Assembly (NCBI RefSeq): GCF_002846395.1
Contig: NZ_PJMU01000003.1
Coordinates: 62,001 to 126,000 of the forward strand
Origin: Pontibacter ramchanderi
GTDB taxonomy: Bacteria > Bacteroidota > Bacteroidia > Cytophagales > Hymenobacteraceae
DNA: 64,000 nt
Reading direction: 5' to 3'
Under the pieces are notes generated by a model, which ran no database searches, was not told the DNA's origin, and saw only the letters and a program-made list of their open reading frames with translations. Shown here piece after piece: positions 44,036-53,922 of this stretch (position 1 is its first letter; each line of letters starts with the position of its first letter). The position numbers and the translations under genes are program-made.

Positions 44036-46459
44036 ATGAACAAATACATCTGCATTCACGGTCACTTTTACCAGCCGCCCCGCGAAAACCCCTGGCTCAA
44101 CGAGGTAGAGTTGCAGGAGTCGGCGCACCCATTTCATGACTGGAACGAGCGCATTACGGCTGAATGCTACGCACGCAATTCGGCCTCGCGCATCCAAAAC
44201 GACAAAGGCCAGATCGTGGACATCCTAAACAACTACGCCCGCATGAGCTTCAACTTTGGGCCGACCCTGCTGGAGTGGATGGAGAAAAAGGCGCCGGACA
44301 TCTATGAGGCAATTCTCGAGGCCGACAAGGAGAGCCAGAAGCGCTTTTCGGGGCACGGAGCTGCCATCGGACAGGTATACAACCACATGATCATGCCTTT
44401 GGCCAACGCCCGCGACCAGCACACGCAGGTGATCTGGGGCATTTATGACTTCCGGAAACGATTCGGCCGCGACCCTGAGGGCATGTGGCTGGGCGAAACC
44501 GCCGCCAACACCGAAACCCTCGAAGTGCTGGCTGAGCACGGTATCAAATTCACCATTTTATCGCCTTATCAGGCTAAACGCTACCGTAAGATCGATGAGA
44601 AAGAATGGCATGATGCCACAGGGGCTAAGATTGACCCGAAACGCCCTTACCGCTGTACTTTGCCTTCAGGCCGTACCATGGCGCTGTTTTTTTATGACGC
44701 GCCCGTGTCGCAGGCCATTGCATTTGAAGGTTTGCTGGAGAGCGGCGAGAAATTTGCGCACCGCCTGACCGGTACCTTTGACGAACACAGCAAAGACCCG
44801 CAGCTCATGCACATCGCCACCGACGGTGAAACGTATGGGCACCACCACCGCTTCGGCGAGATGGCCCTCTCCTACGCCCTGCACCACATCGAACAGGAGC
44901 AGCTGGCTAAAATCACGATCTACGGCGAGTACCTGGAGCTTTACCCGCCCAAGTATGAAGCGGAGATCATCGAAAACACCTCATGGAGTTGCATGCATGG
45001 CATAGAGCGCTGGCGCAGCGACTGCGGTTGCCACACCGGCGGGCACGACGATTGGAGCCAGGCCTGGCGGGCCCCTGTACGCGAAGCATTTGACTGGGTG
45101 CGCGACCAGTTGGAGCCCCTGTATGAGCAGGAGATGCGGCAGCTGGGCGCTGACCCCTGGCAGACACGCAACAATTACATCCAGGTAATCATGGACCGCA
45201 ACGAGGAGCATGTGCTCGACTTCATACGAGCCCACACCGACCGCGACCTGAGCAAAGGAGAGCAAATCAAGTTCCTCAAACTGCTTGAGATGCAGTACCA
45301 CGCCATGCTCATGTACACAAGCTGCGGTTGGTTCTTTGACGAGGTGACAGGCATCGAAACCATGCAGGACATCCTCTACGCCACCCGCGCCCTGCAACTG
45401 GCCAAAGACCTGAGCGGCAACGACTATGAAACGACCTTTGTAGATTTCCTGAAGCGGGCCAAGAGCAACAATAAGGAGTATGGCGATGCCTCCAAAGCTT
45501 ATTACAAAATCGTGCAGCCTACCCAACTGGACCTGCTCCGCGTCGGTGCCCACTATGCGGTTTCGTCTCTCTTCACCGATTCGCCCGAGGAACTGCCACT
45601 GTATAGTTACAAGGCCACTTCGGAATATTACGAGATGCTGGAGGCCGGCCGGCAGCGTCTGGCCATTGGCAAGGCGTTCATCCGCTCGACGATCACCTGG
45701 GAGGAAGCGGACATTTCATTCGGGGTGCTGCACATAGGCGACCATCAATTGTTTGGGGGCGTGCGCAAATATGTGGGGCCCGACGCCTTCGCTACCTTAC
45801 ACCACGAGCTCAGCACTGCCTTCGACAAGGGCAACATCACGGAGGTGATCATGCTGCTCGACAAGCATTTCGAATCGCACAATTACTCGTTCTGGCACCT
45901 GTTCCGCGACGACCAGAAAAAGATCCTCGATCAGGTACTGGAGCAAACCATGCGGGCACTCGAGCACGATTTTCAGCAGGTATACGACAATAACTACCCG
46001 CTCATGGCTGCCATCAAAAACGTAGACATGAAACTGCCGCGCCCCCTTCAGATCACGGTAGACTATATTGTGACTGGCCGTTTGCTCGAAGCCCTGATGG
46101 CCGAACGAGTGGACGTGGACACGGTACTCAAACTGCTGAAGGAGGTGGAACGCATGGGGGTGAAACTGGACGAAGACGCTGTGAACTATGCCGCGACCAT
46201 CCATGTGGAAGAGGCGATGCACTACCTCGAGGACAATCCCGACGATACCGACCACATGCTATACCTGACCGAACTGCTGACGGTGATCAACGGCTCCAGT
46301 CTGCAGCCGGAGTACTGGCAGTCGCAGAACATTGCCTTCAAACTGCGGCAGGGCACCTACGAGACCTATTGCAATAAACAGGAAGAACATAACGAAAAAG
46401 CCGCGGCCTGGTGCAGGCAGTTTAAAAACCTGTATGAGAGCCTCAACCTGAAGCTTTAG
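44036..46459 (+). CDS. GH57 family glycoside hydrolase with DUF3536
   Basis: The 807-residue protein begins with the GH57 opening ICIHGHFYQPPRENPWL. PEGMWLGETAANTETLEVL around residue 150 contains the probable nucleophile Glu, and HIATDGETYGHHHRFGEMAL near residue 260 the second catalytic-site region. The C-terminal half matches DUF3536. GH57 enzymes include alpha-amylases, 4-alpha-glucanotransferases and branching enzymes; the exact activity of this DUF3536 group is not established. It lies 47 nt upstream of treY, so it probably trims or transfers alpha-glucan chains in the same pathway. No signal peptide. Confidence 0.9.
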   Translation: MNKYICIHGHFYQPPRENPWLNEVELQESAHPFHDWNERITAECYARNSASRIQNDKGQIVDILNNYARMSFNFGPTLLEWMEKKAPDIYEAILEADKESQKRFSGHGAAIGQVYNHMIMPLANARDQHTQVIWGIYDFRKRFGRDPEGMWLGETAANTETLEVLAEHGIKFTILSPYQAKRYRKIDEKEWHDATGAKIDPKRPYRCTLPSGRTMALFFYDAPVSQAIAFEGLLESGEKFAHRLTGTFDEHSKDPQLMHIATDGETYGHHHRFGEMALSYALHHIEQEQLAKITIYGEYLELYPPKYEAEIIENTSWSCMHGIERWRSDCGCHTGGHDDWSQAWRAPVREAFDWVRDQLEPLYEQEMRQLGADPWQTRNNYIQVIMDRNEEHVLDFIRAHTDRDLSKGEQIKFLKLLEMQYHAMLMYTSCGWFFDEVTGIETMQDILYATRALQLAKDLSGNDYETTFVDFLKRAKSNNKEYGDASKAYYKIVQPTQLDLLRVGAHYAVSSLFTDSPEELPLYSYKATSEYYEMLEAGRQRLAIGKAFIRSTITWEEADISFGVLHIGDHQLFGGVRKYVGPDAFATLHHELSTAFDKGNITEVIMLLDKHFESHNYSFWHLFRDDQKKILDQVLEQTMRALEHDFQQVYDNNYPLMAAIKNVDMKLPRPLQITVDYIVTGRLLEALMAERVDVDTVLKLLKEVERMGVKLDEDAVNYAATIHVEEAMHYLEDNPDDTDHMLYLTELLTVINGSSLQPEYWQSQNIAFKLRQGTYETYCNKQEEHNEKAAAWCRQFKNLYESLNLKL

Positions 46460-46506
46460 CCCGCCGGCGAACTGACCTTTCTCTCTACAGCTAAAAAGAA
46501 ATCAAC

Positions 46507-49224
46507 ATGGTATACATACCTTCCTCTACCTACCGAGTACAGCTCTCGCATCGGTTTACGCTGCGCGACCTGAAAAACATAGTCCCTTACCTCCATAATC
46601 TGGGCATCAGCACCGTTTACGCGGCGCCTTTCTTCACGGCCCGGCCTGGCAGCGAGCACGGCTACGACGTAACAGACCCGCACCAGCTCAACCCCGAGGT
46701 GGGCACCCTGGAGGAACTGCAGGAAATTGCCGAAGAACTGAAAGCGCACGGTATGGGCTGGCTGCAGGACATCGTGCCGAACCACATGGCTTTTCACCCG
46801 AATAATGCCTGGCTGATGGATGTGCTCGAAAAAGGCCAGAAATCGCGCTACTATACCTTCTTCGACGTTAACTTCAGCCACCCGGATTTCAAAGGCCAGC
46901 TCATGGTGCCTTTCTTAGGGGAACCGCTGCAGAATGTGCTCAGGCAGGGACAGATCAAGATCACGTTCGATGAACAGGGATTTCGGGTGAATTACTTCGA
47001 TAACGTTTACCCGGTCAGTATCGACAGCTATACCTGGCTGCTGGAAAAAGTCGCTACTGGAATCACCTCAGACCAGGCCAAATCCCGACTCACAGAGCAG
47101 GTGCAAAAACTGGAGGCACTGATGGCGCAGGACAGGCTGGACCCCAACGACTGGCTGCAGGCAAAGAAAGTCCTTTTTGAAGCCGTGCAGGAACAGCCCG
47201 ACCTGAAACAAGGTATAGCCGATGCACTGCAAGGTATAAACGACGACAGAAGTACCTTGCAGGAGTTGCTGGCGCAGCAGTACTACATCCTGAGCCATTG
47301 GCAGGAGACGGAGCACAAGATCAATTACCGTCGCTTCTTCACCGTCAACGACCTGATCTGCACGGCCATGGAGCGGCAGGAGGTATTTGACCATTACCAC
47401 CAGTTCATTAAGGAGCTGTGCATGCGGCAGTTGGTGCAGGGCCTGCGGGTAGACCACGTCGACGGCCTTTTCGACCCGGACACTTATCTGGAGCGACTGC
47501 GGGAGCTGGCAGGTGAGCAGGTATACCTGGTGGTCGAGAAAATTCTGGAAGGCGAGGAAAACATGCCCGACTACTGGCCCATACAGGGCAACAGCGGCTA
47601 CGATTTCCTGGCCTGGGTGAGCAACCTCTATACCGATGCAGAGGGAGAAAAGAAACTGACGGAGATTTACCGTCGCCTTGTTCCCAACGCTGCCCTCGAC
47701 TATGAAGAACTGGTTTACGAAAAGAAACTGCTGATACTCGAAAATTACATGCAGGGTGAGTTGCAGAACCTGCTCCGGCTGCTGCGCGATTGTGCGCTTA
47801 TACCTGCGGATGATAACAACTGGCACCATGCGCTGGCGACCCTGCTCGCCTCTTTTCCGGTATACCGCATTTACGGCCATACCTTCCCGCTTCCTGCCGC
47901 CGCCATGGAGGTGGTAGACCAGGCCTTTGCCATCGCCTATGAAAAAGCCCCTGAAGCAAAAGCTGAACTGGAGCATCTGCGCACCCTGTTCGAATCTGAT
48001 GCACAGGACAGCGAGGAGAAAAAGCGCGAGAAGCTCTACTTTGTGATGCGCAGTCAGCAGTTCACAGGCCCGCTTGCCGCAAAAGGCGTGGAAGACACGA
48101 CTTTCTATAACTACAACCGCCTGCTGGCGCTCAACGAAGTGGGCAACAGCCCGGATGTGTTCCACCTCGACCGTCGCGATTTTCACGAGCGCATGCAATA
48201 CCGCATCCAGACCTACCCGCACTCCATTAATGCCACCGCCACCCACGACACCAAACGCGGTGAAGGCTCCCGCATGCGCCTGCAGGTGCTGAGCGAGCTG
48301 CCTGAAGAGTGGGAGAAGAACGCCGGAGAGTGGTTGCGACGGGCACAGCAATACAGCCAGGAGAACAGCCCGACGCCGAACGACCTCTACTTCTTGCTGC
48401 AGACCTTGCTGGGTGTGATGCCGATCGACGGGAAAGTAGACGACACGCTGGTGGAACGAGTGCAGGAGTACCTGGTGAAAGCATTCCGGGAGGCAAAGGT
48501 CAATACCAACTGGTCAGAGCCAAACGAGCGCTACGAATCAGCCACGAAAGACCTGGTAAAAAAACTGCTGCAGGAAGACGAGCAGTTTATGGCCTCTTTC
48601 CGACCGTTCTTCCAAAAAGCGGCGCACTTCGGTTGGATCTACTCGCTCTGCCAGACGCTTCTTAAGACGACTTGCCCGGGAGTACCCGACGTATACCAAG
48701 GCTGCGAACTCTGGGACTTCAGTCTGGTAGACCCCGACAACCGCCGCCCCGTGGACTATGAACAGCGGCAGCAATTTCTGCAGGAAATAAAAGTAAATGA
48801 GCAACCCGCCGAACTACTACAACAACTCCTTTCCTCACCTACCGATGCACGGGTCAAGCTATACCTGCTGCACCAGGTGCTTGGGCTACGCAAAGGCCTA
48901 AAAGCGCTCTTCGATAAAGGCAGCTACATTCCATTGCAACTAACAGGAGCGCACAGCAACAATGCCATGGCTTTTGCTCGGCACCACGAACAGGATTGGT
49001 GCCTGGTGGTAGTACCGCGTTTGCTCACGAACCTGATCTCTGAAAACGAGCTGCCGCTGGGCGAGCAGGTATGGGGCGATACCGCACTACAGCTGCCCGC
49101 CGATGCTCCGAAGGTATGGCAGCACCTGTTTGGCGGCCAGATAGTGGAGGCGAAGCAAACAATACCACTGGCTGACATTTTCAAGACTTTCCCGGTTGCA
49201 CTTTTAACTTCACCAACACGATGA
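46507..49224 (+). CDS. treY: Malto-oligosyltrehalose synthase
   Basis: TreY turns the reducing-end alpha-1,4 bond of maltodextrins into the alpha,alpha-1,1 bond of trehalose. The 905-residue length is usual for its subfamily, which has large insertions in the GH13 barrel. The opening YIPSSTYRVQLSHRFTLRDL and TVYAAPFFTARPGSEHGYD are family-typical; VQGLRVDHVDGLFDP holds the nucleophile, YLVVEKILEGEE the acid Glu and SINATATHDTKRGEGSR the third site residue. It overlaps malQ by 4 nt (ATGA). TreZ is encoded 2.8 kb upstream. Confidence 0.95.
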   Translation: MVYIPSSTYRVQLSHRFTLRDLKNIVPYLHNLGISTVYAAPFFTARPGSEHGYDVTDPHQLNPEVGTLEELQEIAEELKAHGMGWLQDIVPNHMAFHPNNAWLMDVLEKGQKSRYYTFFDVNFSHPDFKGQLMVPFLGEPLQNVLRQGQIKITFDEQGFRVNYFDNVYPVSIDSYTWLLEKVATGITSDQAKSRLTEQVQKLEALMAQDRLDPNDWLQAKKVLFEAVQEQPDLKQGIADALQGINDDRSTLQELLAQQYYILSHWQETEHKINYRRFFTVNDLICTAMERQEVFDHYHQFIKELCMRQLVQGLRVDHVDGLFDPDTYLERLRELAGEQVYLVVEKILEGEENMPDYWPIQGNSGYDFLAWVSNLYTDAEGEKKLTEIYRRLVPNAALDYEELVYEKKLLILENYMQGELQNLLRLLRDCALIPADDNNWHHALATLLASFPVYRIYGHTFPLPAAAMEVVDQAFAIAYEKAPEAKAELEHLRTLFESDAQDSEEKKREKLYFVMRSQQFTGPLAAKGVEDTTFYNYNRLLALNEVGNSPDVFHLDRRDFHERMQYRIQTYPHSINATATHDTKRGEGSRMRLQVLSELPEEWEKNAGEWLRRAQQYSQENSPTPNDLYFLLQTLLGVMPIDGKVDDTLVERVQEYLVKAFREAKVNTNWSEPNERYESATKDLVKKLLQEDEQFMASFRPFFQKAAHFGWIYSLCQTLLKTTCPGVPDVYQGCELWDFSLVDPDNRRPVDYEQRQQFLQEIKVNEQPAELLQQLLSSPTDARVKLYLLHQVLGLRKGLKALFDKGSYIPLQLTGAHSNNAMAFARHHEQDWCLVVVPRLLTNLISENELPLGEQVWGDTALQLPADAPKVWQHLFGGQIVEAKQTIPLADIFKTFPVALLTSPTR

Positions 49225-50729
49225 TCATACCTAAACGAAGTAGCGGCATCCTGCTCCACATCACCTCGCTCCCATCGGCCTACGGCATTGGCGACCTGGG
49301 ACCCGAGGCCTACAAATTTGCCGACCTGCTGGCCGAGGCCGGACAGCGCTACTGGCAAATACTGCCCCTTAACCCTACCGAAATCGGGTCAGGCAATTCG
49401 CCCTACAGCAGTCACTCGGCCTTTGCCGGGAACCCCTTGCTTATCAGTCCGGAGAGACTGGTGGACGACGGCTTGCTGGACAGGAAAGACCTGCGGGCGG
49501 GCGGTGGTTTCAACAAAACAAAGGTAGACTTCCCGAAAGTGGCGGCCTATAAGGTGAAGCTGCTGCATCAGGCCTACGACAATTTTAAAGACGGGCAGGC
49601 CGGCAAGCTCAAAGGGGAGTTTATCCGCTTTCAGGAAGCGCACAAAGCCTGGCTGCCAGACTTTACCTGGTTTGTGGCTTTTAAGCATTACTACGACCGG
49701 AAGCCCTGGACTGAGTGGCCTGAAAAATTAAAGAACCGACAGGGGCACGCCATGGAGGCCCTCACCGCTGAGTTGGCCGGCGAAATTGAACGGGAGGCTT
49801 TTTTCCAGTTTCTGTTCTACCGCCAATGGGAGGCCCTCAAAGCTTACTGCACATCCAGGGAGATCACGTTTATTGGCGATATGCCCTTTTACGTGAGCCA
49901 CGACAGCGCCGACGTATGGGCACACCCGCACATTTTCAAACTCGACCGAGCCGGCATGCCAACGGCCGTGTCAGGGGTGCCCCCCGATTATTTCAGCGAG
50001 TCAGGTCAGCTTTGGGGCACGCCGGTATTCGACTGGAAGGCCCTGCAGGAACAGGGCTTTGACTGGTGGCTGCAGCGCATTGCCCACAACCTGGAGCTGT
50101 TCGGCTTGCTGCGACTCGACCACTTCCGGGCTTTCTCGGCATACTGGGAAGTGCCTGCCGATGAGAAAACCGCCATCAACGGCAAGTGGGTGAAAACACC
50201 GGGAGCCCCGCTCCTGGACCTGGTGCGCAAGCGCTTCCCGGCCATGCCCATCATTGCCGAGGACCTGGGTGAGATCGACCAGCCGGTGCGCGACCTGATG
50301 GCAGCTTTTGACCTGCCCGGGATGCGTGTGCTGCTTTTTGCCTTTGGCGAGGATCTGCCCCAAAGCCTGTATGCGCCGCACCACCATGTGCTGAATTCGA
50401 TTGTGTATACCGGCACGCACGACAACAGCACCGTGCGGGCCTGGTACGAGCACGATGCCAGCCGGGATGACAAGAAGCGCCTTTCAGACTACAGCGGGCA
50501 GCAGCTCTCGAAAGAAAATGCACACCAGGTGATGGGAAGACTGGCCTATATGTCGGTGGCGCAACTGGTGGTATTGCCCCTGCAGGATGTGCTGGGCCTG
50601 GGCAAGGAGGCGATCATGAACAAACCCTCCACCGCCAATGGCAACTGGCTATGGCGCCTGCAGCCTGGTCTTTTCACAAAGGTCATCGCTAAAAAGCTCC
50701 GCCAGCAAGTGGAGTTGTACGGAAGGTAG
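49221..50729 (+). CDS. malQ: 4-alpha-glucanotransferase (GH77)
   Basis: MalQ transfers maltodextrin segments between alpha-1,4-glucans (disproportionation). The 502-residue protein has the GH77 opening RSSGILLHITSLPSAYGIGDLGPEA, QILPLNPT, GNSPYSSHSAFAGNP, nucleophile in LRLDHFRAFSAYW, acid Glu in PIIAEDLGEI and GTHDNSTVRAWY. It lacks the N-terminal starch-binding extensions of some homologues. Its ATG overlaps the treY stop, so the two are coupled. A strong terminator follows at 50777. Confidence 0.95.
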   Translation: MIIPKRSSGILLHITSLPSAYGIGDLGPEAYKFADLLAEAGQRYWQILPLNPTEIGSGNSPYSSHSAFAGNPLLISPERLVDDGLLDRKDLRAGGGFNKTKVDFPKVAAYKVKLLHQAYDNFKDGQAGKLKGEFIRFQEAHKAWLPDFTWFVAFKHYYDRKPWTEWPEKLKNRQGHAMEALTAELAGEIEREAFFQFLFYRQWEALKAYCTSREITFIGDMPFYVSHDSADVWAHPHIFKLDRAGMPTAVSGVPPDYFSESGQLWGTPVFDWKALQEQGFDWWLQRIAHNLELFGLLRLDHFRAFSAYWEVPADEKTAINGKWVKTPGAPLLDLVRKRFPAMPIIAEDLGEIDQPVRDLMAAFDLPGMRVLLFAFGEDLPQSLYAPHHHVLNSIVYTGTHDNSTVRAWYEHDASRDDKKRLSDYSGQQLSKENAHQVMGRLAYMSVAQLVVLPLQDVLGLGKEAIMNKPSTANGNWLWRLQPGLFTKVIAKKLRQQVELYGR

Positions 50730-50776
50730 CGCCTCTCTCCGACTCACCAACTAGGTATAGCGCTATTTCAAAACCT

Positions 50777-50820
50777 AAAAAGAGAATCTGCAGCGACAAA
50801 GCTCCTGGGATTCTCTTTTT
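50777..50820 (+). terminator. Terminator of the GH57-treY-malQ operon
   Basis: AAAAAGAGAATC (50777-50788) pairs with GATTCTCTTTTT (50809-50820), 12 bp, ending in a T-run that extends to 50822. Confidence 0.9.
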
Positions 50821-50897
50821 TTATTCGCTTTAAAATCTTACATTGATTCAGCTTTCAGGTATAGCCTGAAAGATTTTCTCACCTAATCTACAGCACT

Positions 50898-51470
50898 ATG
50901 CCATTAGCTTCCACAGCATTACCCCTGGGCACTGTAGCACCCAACTTTGCCCTGCTCGACACGGTCTCCGACAAGCTTGTTTCGCTACAGGACGTCGTTT
51001 CCACCAAAGCCACCGTGATCATGTTCCTCTGCAACCATTGCCCCTATGTGCAGCACATACTGGACGAACTGGTGCAGGTAGCCAGGGAGTATCAGCAAAG
51101 AGGAGTACATTTTGTGGGCATCAGTGCCAACGACGTCACGCATTCCCCGCAGGACGGACCGCAACAGATGCGTGAGCTGGCCAGGGAGAAAGGTTTTCCC
51201 TTTCCATACCTCTACGACCAGACCCAACAGGTAGCGCGTACTTACCAGGCCGTTTGCACACCGGAGTTCTATGTGTTTGACCGTAACATGCGCTTGGCCT
51301 ACCATGGGCAGTTTGACGATGCCCGGCCTAAAAACGAAACGCCCGTAACAGGCCGAGACCTGCGACAGGCGCTGGATACCTTGCTGGCGGGCGGCCAGGT
51401 GAATGCTGACCAGAAGCCAGGTATAGGCTGCGGCATTAAATGGAAAACGCAGCAGGAGGCAGTGGATTAG
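50898..51470 (+). CDS. Thioredoxin-family (AhpC/TSA-like) protein
   Basis: The 190-residue protein has a thioredoxin fold with the redox-type motif CNHCPYV (VIMFLCNHCPYVQHILDEL) near residue 50, the peroxiredoxin-like opening LGTVAPNFALLDTVSDK and a cis-Pro region VCTPEFYVFD. Proteins with CNHCPYV are widespread, cytoplasmic and poorly characterised; thiol-disulfide exchange or peroxide reduction is likely. No signal peptide is seen. Its last 35 nt overlap the end of the convergent L,D-transpeptidase gene. Confidence 0.88.
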   Translation: MPLASTALPLGTVAPNFALLDTVSDKLVSLQDVVSTKATVIMFLCNHCPYVQHILDELVQVAREYQQRGVHFVGISANDVTHSPQDGPQQMRELAREKGFPFPYLYDQTQQVARTYQAVCTPEFYVFDRNMRLAYHGQFDDARPKNETPVTGRDLRQALDTLLAGGQVNADQKPGIGCGIKWKTQQEAVD

Positions 51471-52308
51471 GCTGCGTGCTGGCCATGTAACCCGCCAGGG
51501 CATTGGCCTGGTCCAGGTAGTGGGAAGTGTACTGGGCATCTCCCGAATGAATGTAGAGGGCTGTCTTTCCCATGATAGCATCGATGATGCTCTCGTGCTC
51601 GCCCAGCGGCACAGCCGGACAACCCAGGCTGCGGCCCAGTCTTCCGTACTTGTTCATGAAGTCCTCGGTGGCATACTCGGCTCCGTGCATCACCACGGCA
51701 CGGTCGCGGGCATTGGTGTTATACCCTTCGTCCAGGCCGTCGAGCCGCAGCGACTTTCCGTGCTTGCCGTGGTAGATGTCATCGGTTACATAAAAGCCCA
51801 CACTGCTCATAAACGACTTGTGCTCGTTTGAAAATTCCTGCGCCTGCACTTCGCCGGAGTTGCGCCCATGCGCGACATAAGTGTTGTACAGCACCTCCCG
51901 GTTTTCCAGGTCGAGTACCCAGAGCCGCTTTTCGTTCGAAGGTTTCGTAAAATCCACCACTGTCAGGATACCCTTGTCGGAGAGGCGGCCTTCGTTGTAC
52001 ATGCCGTAATAACCCATCAGCGCACTGTTGAACACATCGTAGCTCAGGTCTGCCGCACTCAGGTTCATCTGCGTATAGAGGTCAAACGATACCTGCTCAA
52101 AGCGCATAACAGAGAGGGCCGTCACACGCGGTTTCACTTTCTCGACAGAGACATACTTGCCCGCGCCAATGGAGGCCGAGGGAGATAGTATCAGTGGTGC
52201 AAAGAGAGGCAGCAGGCGTTTGCCCATTTTCTTTTTGCGGTTGCGCCACCGTTGTTTTATGCTTTTCTTTCTGACGTTCGTTCTCACAATCCAATCCTGT
52301 TGGTACAT
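51436..52308 (-). CDS. Murein L,D-transpeptidase catalytic domain protein
   Basis: A YkuD-related envelope protein (PF13645 type) of 290 residues from the first ATG. The catalytic region reads GRNSGEVQAQEFSNEHKSFMSS then VMHGAEYATEDFMNKYGRLG and GRSLGCPAVPLGEHESI, with His and Cys in the expected order. A signal-like segment follows at about 28-50 (MGKRLLPLFAPLILSPSASIGAG); a start at ATG 52227 would place it at the N terminus (263 residues) and may be the true one. The C terminus overlaps the convergent gene by 35 nt. It probably acts on periplasmic peptidoglycan. Confidence 0.87.
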   Translation of the reverse strand: MYQQDWIVRTNVRKKSIKQRWRNRKKKMGKRLLPLFAPLILSPSASIGAGKYVSVEKVKPRVTALSVMRFEQVSFDLYTQMNLSAADLSYDVFNSALMGYYGMYNEGRLSDKGILTVVDFTKPSNEKRLWVLDLENREVLYNTYVAHGRNSGEVQAQEFSNEHKSFMSSVGFYVTDDIYHGKHGKSLRLDGLDEGYNTNARDRAVVMHGAEYATEDFMNKYGRLGRSLGCPAVPLGEHESIIDAIMGKTALYIHSGDAQYTSHYLDQANALAGYMASTQPNPLPPAAFSI

Positions 52309-52461
52309 CTGGTTTTACGCGTCTGGCCAGGCTCTGTTTAAATTCGCTCCAAGGTCCAATCGTACTTTTAAATCATTCTATATCAGACGAAAGGAATCAA
52401 AGCGGGTATCATATTTGTATAGAAAGGAGTACGTACCCCAAAACCGGAAACGATAACAAGC

Positions 52462-53811
52462 ATGAACCCGAAGCCGATCCGCTATTCTTCTTTCTTATAC
52501 CTCTTACTTTTTGCTCTTATCCTCACAGGCTGCGGAAGCCGGGAAACCCTGCGGGGTGTGTTCAAGAAAGAGACGCCTTATGAAGCCTACGCTACTTCCC
52601 TGAAAACCGCTAAACTCGACGAAACCGCCATCGGACAGGATTGGCTTGCCGCCGGGCAGTTGGCCTTGCAGCGCCCCATACCTGTGACGCTCCCTTTCAA
52701 GGAAACCGGTTATTTTCCGGCGGACAATCCGCGGGCGCTGGGATACAGGCTAGAGGCCAAACGAGGGGAGCAACTGGTGGTGAGCCTGGAGATGAAGGCC
52801 CGCCAGACCATACAAGTGTTTATTGATTTGTTTGAAGCCGGCACCGATCCGGCAACTCCTAAACGCGTAGCCTCTGCCGACACAGCCGCCACAACACTGA
52901 CTTATGTAGTGGACGAAGACATGGCCCACCTGCTGCGCATACAGCCCGAGCTTTTGCGGGGCGGCACTTATACCATTACCATAGAGGCACAACCCACGCT
53001 GGCATTTCCTATACCTGGCAAATCGAGCCGGCACATTGCCAGCATCTGGGGCGACCCGCGCGATGCCGGTGCCCGCAGCCACGAAGGCATTGACATCTTC
53101 GCCCCTCGCGGCACACCTGTGGTTGCGTCGGCAGACGGCGTGGTATCGCGGGTTAGCGAGACGCCGCGCGGCGGAAAAGTGATTTGGCTTTCGGATCTGA
53201 ACCGCGGCCATAACCTGTACTATGCCCACCTGGACCAGCAATTAGTGACGGCCGGGCAACGCGTTAGCCTGGGCGATACACTGGGGCTGGTAGGCAATAC
53301 CGGAAACGCCAAAGGGACGGGACCACACCTGCATTTCGGCATTTACCGCTACGGCCGCGGCGCCACCAACCCCTACCCTTACGTGCATCAATCCGCAGCA
53401 CCTATACCTGCCATAAAAGTCGATGCCTCGCACATTGGTAACTGGGTGCGGGTCTCGTCGAAAATGGCCAACGTTCGCATGGCGCCTTCGGCTAAAGCAG
53501 CGCTGTATACCTCGCTCCCCAAAAACACACCACTGCAGGTAACGGGCGCCGCCAACAACTGGTACCGCGTGCGCCTGGCCGATCAAACTGAGGCTTACAT
53601 CATCAGCTCGCTTGTGGAAGGTATAGCCAAACCCATCGCGGTAAAGAAATTGACTCTGGGGCGCCCGTTGCTGGACGAGGCGCACCCGGAGGCTGGCCAA
53701 ATAGACAGCCTACGGGCAGGCGCTGCTATACTTGTAGTGGCCGTTAACGGTAATTTTGAGCTGGTGCGACAGCCAGACGGCAGGCTCGGCTGGGTGCAAA
53801 GTGCTGATTAA
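52462..53811 (+). CDS. M23 peptidase lipoprotein with SH3-like C-terminal domains
   Basis: The 449-residue protein has a lipoprotein signal ending in LILTGC (Cys23-24 region), a beta-rich domain with self-binding look (about 60-170), then a LytM/M23 domain with ARSHEGIDIFAPRGTPVVAS (first His and Asp ligands) and GTGPHLHFGIYRYG (HxH ligands), all zinc residues intact. After residue 320 an SH3-like region follows (GNWVRVSSKMANVRMAPSA... YIISSL). It should be a peptidoglycan endopeptidase or amidase-activating enzyme on the envelope. Codon use matches neighbours. Confidence 0.92.
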   Translation: MNPKPIRYSSFLYLLLFALILTGCGSRETLRGVFKKETPYEAYATSLKTAKLDETAIGQDWLAAGQLALQRPIPVTLPFKETGYFPADNPRALGYRLEAKRGEQLVVSLEMKARQTIQVFIDLFEAGTDPATPKRVASADTAATTLTYVVDEDMAHLLRIQPELLRGGTYTITIEAQPTLAFPIPGKSSRHIASIWGDPRDAGARSHEGIDIFAPRGTPVVASADGVVSRVSETPRGGKVIWLSDLNRGHNLYYAHLDQQLVTAGQRVSLGDTLGLVGNTGNAKGTGPHLHFGIYRYGRGATNPYPYVHQSAAPIPAIKVDASHIGNWVRVSSKMANVRMAPSAKAALYTSLPKNTPLQVTGAANNWYRVRLADQTEAYIISSLVEGIAKPIAVKKLTLGRPLLDEAHPEAGQIDSLRAGAAILVVAVNGNFELVRQPDGRLGWVQSAD

Positions 53812-53922
53812 AATTCTGTTCCCCGCTGCCATATTTTGGTGATTCGGGAGTTTTCTGCGTACAGCTTTTATACTTATATTTGAGTTGGGAAAGCATGTTG
53901 AACGCACTTAAACAGATTCTAT

